From Panagrolaimus kolymaensis (lineage: Eukaryota; Nematoda; Chromadorea; Rhabditida; Panagrolaimidae), in assembly GCA_028622995.1 (NCBI GenBank), contig JAJQJQ010000003.1, forward strand, positions 10,106,001 through 10,170,000: a DNA stretch of 64,000 nt, read 5' to 3'. Under the pieces are notes generated by a model that made no database searches, was not told the origin of the DNA, and saw only the letters and a list, made by a program, of their open reading frames with translations. The position numbers were made by a program, and so were the translations under genes. Positions 57,371-64,000 of this stretch are shown one piece after another; the first letter of the stretch is position 1; each line of letters begins with the position of its first letter.

Positions 57371-57401
57371 TTGTAAATATCCTTATATCAGTTCACAGGC
57401 A
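57371..57401 (-). promoter_or_regulatory. Conserved family promoter block
   Basis: TTGTAAATATCCTTATATCA with GTTCACAGGCA lies about 165 bp upstream of the start at 57203. GAGGCACTGACATTT follows near 57427. Confidence 0.5.
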
Positions 57402-57647
57402 TATTTTTAGGCTATATCAAGCTTTGAGGCACTGACATTTTTATTCTAAAGCAAATAATGAAAAGTATGGCTGAAAATATATTTCAATTGTCAAAGTATA
57501 TAACGCACATCGGAATAAAAATCAGTCAAAGACGGATTTGAAATGGAAATGAATCAAAATAAAGTCTTACCACGATTTCCCCTTTCTCCTTTGACAAAAA
57601 CTAACTTTTTCCTAAATTTTATAAGATTTCATAACTTAAATTTGCTG

Positions 57648-58178
57648 AAACTTTTTATTTTTTTACATTTTATAACAAATCCACGTACAGAAATGTAGTT
57701 AAGATTCTTATTTTTCATTTAAGATAGAAATCACCTGCAAATGATAATCGTTCTACCATTTGCCACGCTAAGGAAAATTGGAAATTCTTGATAAAAAAGG
57801 GTCAAAAAGGGCATGTTCAAGCTCTGATCGTCACAAACTTTTTATTTTTTTCGATTTATTAACAATTCCACGTACAGAATTGTAATAAAGATTACAAGCT
57901 TTCATTTAAGATAGAGTTCATCCCTAAACATTAATCGTCTTGCCATTTGCCACGCTAAGGAAAATTAGGTATTTTTGTAACAAGATAAAATGAAAGAAGT
58001 GAAAGACGTAAAATGAACGTAATGCCAAAGGCAATAATGAACACTACTTTTATTTTTATTATTAAACAAAAAGTTTAATTAACTATAACTTGACATAGAA
58101 AGCTATTATCTTTAATACTCGTATACAAAAATGTTAATAAGAATCTAAGCTTTCATTTAAAATAAAGATTTCACCCAA
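57648..58178. repeat. Degenerate tandem repeat, about 190-bp period
   Basis: Two clear units (57648-57779 and 57834-57966) share AACTTTTTATTTTTTT, CCACGTACAGAA, TTTCATTTAAGATAGA and CATTTGCCACGCTAAGGAAA. A third, partial unit at 58118-58178 keeps AAGCTTTCATTTAAAATAAA. The units contain no open frame. Confidence 0.75.
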
Positions 58179-58795
58179 TAGTTCAAGAAGATGTTATTTT
58201 ATATGCTAATAAACGGGCCCACCATTTCTATTCCGTCTTTATTCCTATGTGAACGGTACTCCACAAAGCGAACTGTGTATAAAAAAATTTCTAACACTTT
58301 ATGATATTGTCATATATGGGCATTTCCCTCAACTTGATCCATTCAAATATCGCGCTCTCTCTTGTTGGCCTGTAACGAAACAGTCAGCAAGCTGACAGCC
58401 TATTTGCATACTTTTGTTTGCTTTACTTTTGTCTTTCACTTTGTAATTAGTTAGTTAGTGTTGTTACGTCTTTGTCTGTGCTGGTTGTTGTTATCTCCTG
58501 AATAAATGGTTTTATGAATATTTCTCTTGTTTATTTGGAAGATCCCACTAGCTATGGCAATGCAACTAACTCTCAAGGACTATCAACCGAAACCTCGACG
58601 ACACCAATATCTGTCACCACGTGACAATATGCCTGCTTTGTAATAATTGGTATCATTTAATGTCCTCTTTCTTTTTTCGTAATGCGAATAATAATTAATT
58701 GTAATACTAAAGCAAGATTTTTTTTTATCTGGCTACATGTGTAAAAAAAATACTGTAATTAACACAAATTGCACTCATAGAATAGCAGGATTACA
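58179..58795. other. Non-coding; possible retroelement remnant
   Basis: This part is less AT-rich than its surroundings, with CTGAATAAATGG near 58500 resembling a polyadenylation region and a palindrome TGTCACCACGTGACA near 58613. I could not define LTR ends or a target-site duplication. Confidence 0.25.
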
Positions 58796-59255
58796 TTAAT
58801 CATAAATATATTCCTTTTCGTCAACTGTCATAACTCTAAAGGCAGGGCGATCTTTCGTTGGTTTCCATGCTTCAATTTTAAATTTCCTTGCTTTGCTGAA
58901 ATTGTAGCGACCTTCTTCATCCGTTTCAAAAGCATTAAATTCTACAAGAATTTCTGCTTTTGGAGCCAAAGCTTTCTGAAAATTATTAAATAATTTTTTT
59001 ATGCTAAAAGAAAAATGTTAAAATTACTTGTAAAAATTTGTAAAATAATTTCGGATCGAAAAATGCATCAATTGAGGTGAGGTATAAAGATGTATGAATG
59101 CTATCAGGGATTTGTGGTTCAAATGAAGTTTCTCGGCTTTGATGATTACTTTCATTGATTTGTGGATTACGTGGAGCATCACTTCTTGGTGTTAAAACTA
59201 TTAATGATAATTGTCTTTCCTCATTTGCTACTAATATGTGCCTTGTTTCATTTTT
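58796..59255 (-). pseudogene. Orphan F-box-like 3' end fused to unrelated reading frame
   Basis: The tail exon (KALAPKAEILVEFNAFETDEE, stop at 58796-58798) and the end of an LRR-like exon (SLYLTSIDAFFDPKLFYKFLQ plus donor) closely match 52743-53090. Upstream of about 59098 the similarity ends abruptly, but the frame stays open through an unfamiliar sequence: SDAPRNPQINESNHQSRETS, then FEPQIPDSIHT. No promoter block or start codon is obvious. It is either a fragment of a duplication or a new chimeric exon. Confidence 0.6.
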
Positions 59256-59830
59256 TAATTAATAAAAGTATAGAGTCTGTATATGCTCAAGCATTACAAA
59301 AGTAGACCAAAATGGAAAGAAATGTATAAAATATTAAAAAATGAATTGATTAATTTTTTTAATGTCCATTCCAAATGTCCATGGTCCACTATTTTCTTTC
59401 TATTATTTTTCTCGCCACTCAAATTTTCCCCATCTATCTCTTCAATCAAAGGGCCCATTTTGTGTAGTTTCTGCGATGATGGTCATTTTTTGGAACAAAT
59501 GTTTAATTTTTTTTGTTTGAAAATTGATTACAAACGAGCTTGCATGATCCATAATCTCATTAAAATGTGGAATTTTGTTTAATCAAGCCTTTGTTTTTTT
59601 ATACTTTGTTTTCTCAAATTTTCTCTTCCATTTCTTTGACTTAGCTTTTTTTTTCTAATCAAAGTCCGTTAATTGAAGTAATAGAGAGTGTGTTCCTGGC
59701 CCATTATATATATAAAAACTCTTCCGAAAAAACTTTGCGCTTTATTTAAAATTTTCTCTTAATTTTCATTTGCGTTTTACAAAAATTTATAGTTATTCGT
59801 CCATAAATTAAGGCACTGAAACAAATCAAG
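59256..59830. other. Upstream region of the acyl-CoA dehydrogenase gene
   Basis: AT-rich. A TATATATATAAAAA run at about 59706-59720, 110 bp before the ATG, could serve as a TATA box. A 99-residue open frame at 59283-59582 looks random in composition and is not called. Confidence 0.3.
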
Positions 59831-61207
59831 ATGATGAACTCTAGAGTTATATCCCATTTTGGTCGTCGAGTTTCATCCATTCAACGACATCAACAAAACC
59901 GTTGTTTTTCATTTGAATTCACCGAACAACAACGACAATTTCAACAAGCTGCCCTTCAATTTTCCAAAGATGTAATCGTTCCAAATGCTGCCAAATTTGA
60001 TAAATCTGGAGAATTTCCGTGGGATATCGTTAAGCAAGCTCATGAAATGGGTTTAATGCATCCACAAATTCCTGAAAAATATGGTGGCCCTGGATTAACC
60101 ACAGCCGAAACAGCGATGATTATTGAAGCTTTATCTTATGGATGCACGGGAATTCAATTAGCTATTATGGGCCCATCCCTTGCCATTGCTCCAGTATATA
60201 TTTCAGGAAATGATGAACAAAAGAAAAAATATTTGGGAATGTTAACTGAAAGTCATAAAAATTACGCAGTAAGCTTTTTATAAACAATCGTGTGCTTTTA
60301 TAAATTATTTTCAGCTACTAAAGTTTTTTGTTTATAGGCTTATGGCGTAACCGAAGCTGGAGCTGGCTCAGATGTAAATGGAGTTAAAACTCGAGCTGAA
60401 TTAAAAGGAGATAAATATATAATAAATGGAAGCAAAATGTGGATTACCGGAGCAGGATTTGCTAGTTGGTTCTTCGTCCTTGCTAGAACAGACTCAAACC
60501 CCAAAACTCCAGCGGGCAAAGCTTTTACCGCTTTCATCGTGGATGGAGATGCAGCTGGTATAACTCGAGGTAAAAAAGAAATGAATATGGGCCAACGATG
60601 TGCTGATACTCGAGGGGTTACATTCGAAGATGTCGAAGTTCCAAAAGAAAATGTTATTGGAAAAGAAGGCGAAGGTTTTAAAGTAGCTATGTCTGCTTTT
60701 GATATGACTCGTCCAGGAGTTGCTGCAGGTGCAGTTGGATTAGCTTGGAGAGCTTTGGATGAAGCAACCAAATATTCTCTTGAACGTAAAACTTTTGGAG
60801 TTCCTATTGCTCAGGTTTGGAAAATATTTTCTTGAAAAATGTTTCAGAACAAAAATTTTTTATAGCATCAAGGCGTTTCATTTATGCTCGCTGATATGGC
60901 AATCAACCTCGAACTTGCACGGTTAATCACATATCGAGCTGCAAATGATGTAGATAAAAAATCTCGTTCATCATATATGGCTTCCATCGCTAAATGTTTT
61001 GCTTCTGATACCGCGGTTCAAGCTGCATCAAATTGCATTCAAGTTTTTGGTGGAGCAGGTTTTAACACCGAATATCCAGCAGAAAAATTATATCGAGATG
61101 CAAAAATTTATCAAATTTATGAAGGCACTTCTCAAATTCAACGCCTTGTCATTTCTCGAACTCTTATTCAAAAAGCTATGGAAACTGGATCAGCTGGAGC
61201 TCCATAG
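59831..61207 (+). CDS. ACADM: Medium-chain acyl-CoA dehydrogenase (ACADM-like)
   Basis: Three exons (59831-60268, 60338-60814, 60866-61207) join in frame to 418 residues. An Arg/Ser-rich mitochondrial leader ([20 protein letters not shown]) precedes [20 protein letters not shown]. Later landmarks are [20 protein letters not shown] (FAD/substrate signature), [48 protein letters not shown] and [18 protein letters not shown], where the Glu of YEGT is the catalytic base in the medium/short-chain group. The enzyme performs the first step of mitochondrial beta-oxidation. C. elegans homologues are acdh genes. The gene is intact and converges on the ADAM gene. Confidence 0.95.
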
Positions 61208-61585
61208 ATTGATTATATCTTTTTAAAAGAAAATTTGTGTATTAAATCTATTTTTTTTGTAGTTTTTTTTTTGATAGTTGGAAAAAGGGTTTTGGTTTTG
61301 CTTTTATGTTTACACATTTAGAGTATTTTTATTTTAATAAACTAATTAAAATATTATTTGTGCCTTTTTTGAATTTTATAGTTTCTGGTTTTCCAAATTT
61401 TTAATGCAAAATTTAGTTTCTTTTTTTTCTATTTGATTGTGTAAAAAAGTTTCGGATTTCTTATGTTTAATGAAAGGCAAATTTATTATTAAAAGACAAA
61501 ATTTAAATAATCAGAAAATAAGAAAACAAGAGATCATAAAGACAAAAAACAATTTCATTAATAATAAATACAAATTAAATTAAAT
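61208..61585. other. Convergent 3' spacer
   Basis: AT-rich 3' flanks of the dehydrogenase and ADAM genes, with AATAAA-like motifs on the plus strand near 61337. Nothing else is seen. Confidence 0.4.
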
Positions 61586-63978
61586 TTAAGTATTTCCAGA
61601 AGAATCAATATGTAATTTAAATTGGTCATCAAATAAATGAGGGGATTGTCGAGGATCATATATGCTTGCTGGATGTCCAGAATCTGCTGAAGCTGGTGGA
61701 CCATCAGGCATGAAAGTATTTGTATTATTTATATCCGGTCGATGATCTCCAATTGGTTCAGGTCCTATAAATACAAAAGTTAATAATTTTGTGATAAAAA
61801 AAAGTTTTTCTTTAAAAGCAAGCGATTAAAAAAATTTTCTTTAAAGCCAACGAACCTCGTTTTTCAATGGAATCATTTCCAATTAAAAGTTCAGGTTCGC
61901 TACAATTTTCTTCTTCTTGATCATTTGGAAGTTGATTAAAAAGTTGAGTGATGCTTGAAAGCTTTAACAATGCTGGAACGGGAATATGCGAAGATCCTGC
62001 CCTGGAGGATAAATTGCTTCCAATCGAACTACTTCCATGCCCGTGTCTCTCATATCGATCCAAATTAAATGGCGGTAAATCTGAATCCGTTGCATACCCA
62101 GAATTAAAATCAAAATTGCTGCTTCGATGTGGAGTTTGATGATGTCTTCGAATAACACAAAAATCACTTTGAGCCGGCGAACTATTTCCTGCATTAGATA
62201 TCACAGATTGAGCATAAATTGCTTCGGTATCATAAAATCTTGGCATTCGAGGATTTTTTAATATTCCACCATTGGGGTTATAATGATCTTGAGCGTCAGG
62301 GAAATGAATGCTTTCAGCTGCGTGAGATGGAACACTTGCGACCGAATTGGATTCTTTTGATTTTAGCGACGATGTTTCTCGCTCATCAACTTCATTTATT
62401 CGGTTTAGAGCATCATAAACTCGCTTATTTTTCTTTTGTTTTCGTTTGTCGTCACTGAAAGAAATATTTTAATTAATTATCAAAATTGCTGGCATTTTAC
62501 ATTCATTTCTAAAAACATTTGAAAACCGTCCAAGACACAAATCTTTTTTTAGCAAAAAAAGTTTTCACAAATTTCGTAAACTTTCAAAGAATTTTTAAAA
62601 TTTTCGTAATTCTACTAATTTTTCAAAAAAAACCCTACCGATAACTGGGCATGGATCCAAATTTGATAACTCTATTATTATCTTCTTGATAACTTTCATC
62701 TATTTTATCCCCTCCAATTGGAACACTATATTCCGTGGAACTTTTCCTTCGATAAAATATTAACAAGCAAACGAGTAATAATAACAAAAAGACTCCAACA
62801 ACCAATAAAATCATTAATAAAGTTGTAGTTTCTATTGTTCGTCCATTAAATGATGAAAAGCTTAAATCTCCAGAATTTGATGGGGTAGTTGCAAAAATAA
62901 TTCTTCTTGAAGTATTGGATCTTGTATCACATGCAATTCCCATCCATCCATCATAACAAATGCATTTTTGAGTGGTTGTACAGTCCTAGAAAAAATAAAT
63001 AAATACATTCATAATCGATTTTTAATGGGTTTTTCTATAAAAAATTTTGCATAATTTTTGAATTTAGAAATGTTTGGGCTTTTAAAATTTGCATAAAATT
63101 TTAAATATAAAATAAAAATATTTATTTGACTTACCCCATGTCCAGAACATTGTAAAGCTAAATTATTGCTTGGACAATGAACAGGTGGAGAGACTTGAAC
63201 CAAAGGTAAACAAACGCCTTGAATACAAATACTTCCTGTTCCGCAATTTGTTCCATCTGCCACCAAACCCACCACAGTATTTGTGATGGCTTTGCATTGA
63301 ACATGTTTTCCACCGAATGCAAATTGAAAATTGAAGGACGTCAAAGAAGAGTCTATTGGTAAATTAACTCCGTTGCGACAATGTAAAGTTCCACATTTTT
63401 TATTTTCGGGTTCGCATTTATTAAAGTCGCCATTTCGATTTCGGCCGCAATTTCCATATTCTAATCCCTTTTCATTGTAATCATAACAGGGCTCTTCAGC
63501 GGCATGAGCATCTGAACCCCAAAGAGCTTTGCATTGTTGCTCCGGGTCTGAACAATTTCCCTTCCAACATTGGCCTTTAATTCCGCAAAGAATTCCATCA
63601 ACCAAATATCCATCGGCTGGACAATCGCCGGATTCACCATCACAAAATTCTGGCACATCACAACTTGACCGAGATTCGCGGCAAGGGGTTCCAGACTTTT
63701 TTAATTCACATCGATGACAACAACTTTGATGGGAGGCACATTGAGCATGAGCACGTAAGGTACAAGTTAAAGGATCGCAACATGGATCAAAGCATTCATT
63801 CCTTGGTCCACAATCACATTCTTCATCTCCATCAACCACTCCATTTCCACATTGATGTAATCGAGATTCTTGAAATGGTCGATTTAGGAGGCATTGAACG
63901 TGTCCAGATTGAAGGACACTATGCATTCGAGCTACACTACACTTTGAAAATTGCCAAAGGAAATTGGAACCAGACGTG
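61586..63978 (-). CDS. Transmembrane ADAM protein, 3' part (disintegrin to cytoplasmic tail)
   Basis: Visible exons are 63978-63135, 62985-62639, 62454-61856 and 61764-61586; more lie beyond the window. The first one ends the metalloprotease domain (FLWQFSKCSVARMHSVLQSG). It continues into a disintegrin domain (CGNGVVDGDEECDCG, loop CRESRSSCDVPEFCDG) and the ADAM cysteine-rich domain (CWKGNCSDPEQQCKALWG, CGTLHCRNGV). Next come an EGF-like piece (CTTTQKCICYDGWMGIAC), a membrane helix (LLMILLVVGVFLLLLLVCLL) and a long tail. The tail is Ser/Pro/Asp-rich and ends DQFKLHIDSSGNT. ADAMs act in adhesion and shedding at the cell surface; in C. elegans, UNC-71/ADM-1 and ADM-2 have this layout. The zinc site HExxH is outside the window, so proteolytic activity cannot be judged. 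Confidence 0.9.
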
Positions 63979-64000
63979 CTAAAAAAATTAATGAAAATTT

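Noticed and set aside
58249..58626. Solo LTR between TGTGAACGG and CACGTGACA
   Set aside because: TG...CA ends can be found, but the flanking 5-mers differ and no related copy is present in the window.
59283..59582. A 99-residue open frame upstream of the dehydrogenase
   Set aside because: The composition looks random, it has no introns or family match, and it lies in the likely promoter region.
60340..60771. A 143-residue open frame antisense to acyl-CoA dehydrogenase exon 2
   Set aside because: It is a shadow of strongly coding sequence on the plus strand; no domain is recognised.
1..64000. CRISPR arrays, operon-style bacterial features, tRNA or rRNA genes
   Set aside because: No regular spacer-repeat pattern was seen and the DNA is clearly eukaryotic. 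No tRNA cloverleaf or rRNA stretch was recognised by eye; a covariance-model scan would settle this.

Overview
The window is nuclear DNA of a nematode. The evidence is an intact cuticle collagen gene with a furin box, an innexin, a nematode-type O-acyltransferase (OAC-like) gene, very short introns ending in TTTTTAG or TTTTCAG, and splice-acceptor-like sites a few bases before start codons, as expected for spliced-leader trans-splicing. The DNA is strongly AT-rich. The large F-box-like gene family resembles families I associate with panagrolaimid (Tylenchina) nematodes; that placement is an inference.

Layout. 1-7.8 kb: AT-rich DNA without a recognisable gene, holding one hAT-type MITE. 7.8-10.1 kb: two F-box-like family members on the minus strand, one broken. 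11.1-21.9 kb: ordinary genes: an S28 serine peptidase, a 56-residue ORF, a cuticle collagen, a 100-residue protein, a damaged plus-strand family member, an unrecognised four-exon gene and NDUFA13/GRIM-19. 22.6-29.7 kb: a probable 7.1-kb Mutator-like element, bounded by inverted repeats, holding a decayed FLYWCH-MULE-OTU transposase gene and a divergently transcribed innexin. 30.0-32.6 kb: an SLC25A32-like mitochondrial carrier with a 1.36-kb MULE-type element in its last intron. 33.0-35.9 kb: a 13-exon secreted cysteine-rich protein with many dibasic sites. 36.2-59.3 kb: the main F-box-like cluster on the minus strand (full genes, nonsense and frameshift pseudogenes, fusions, relics), interrupted at 45.3-48.2 kb by the OAC-like gene. 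59.8-61.2 kb: medium-chain acyl-CoA dehydrogenase. 61.6 kb to the end: the 3' part of a transmembrane ADAM gene, whose metalloprotease domain lies beyond the window.

The main theme is a fast birth-and-death gene family. Most members join two related modules (A: LPKK...CKYFYKKAPYCIVDKI; B: KGLP...CKYFFKKAPYLFIDY), each followed by an LRR-like CHIT..T...L exon, and end in a common KALAPKAEV tail. They share a promoter-like block with a TATATAAG core about 165-200 bp before the start codon. Single-module members, a deletion that joins module A to module B, an orphan 3' end, promoter-only copies and a gene split by a solo LTR show how the cluster turns over.

The mobile elements are unusually easy to read. 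Four hAT-type MITEs have perfect 8-bp target-site duplications and share a plan (TIR, arrays of a short CpG-containing motif, AT-rich core), although their sequences differ. Two solo LTRs have perfect 5-bp duplications, one of them nested in a MITE. One MULE-type element has a perfect 9-bp duplication.
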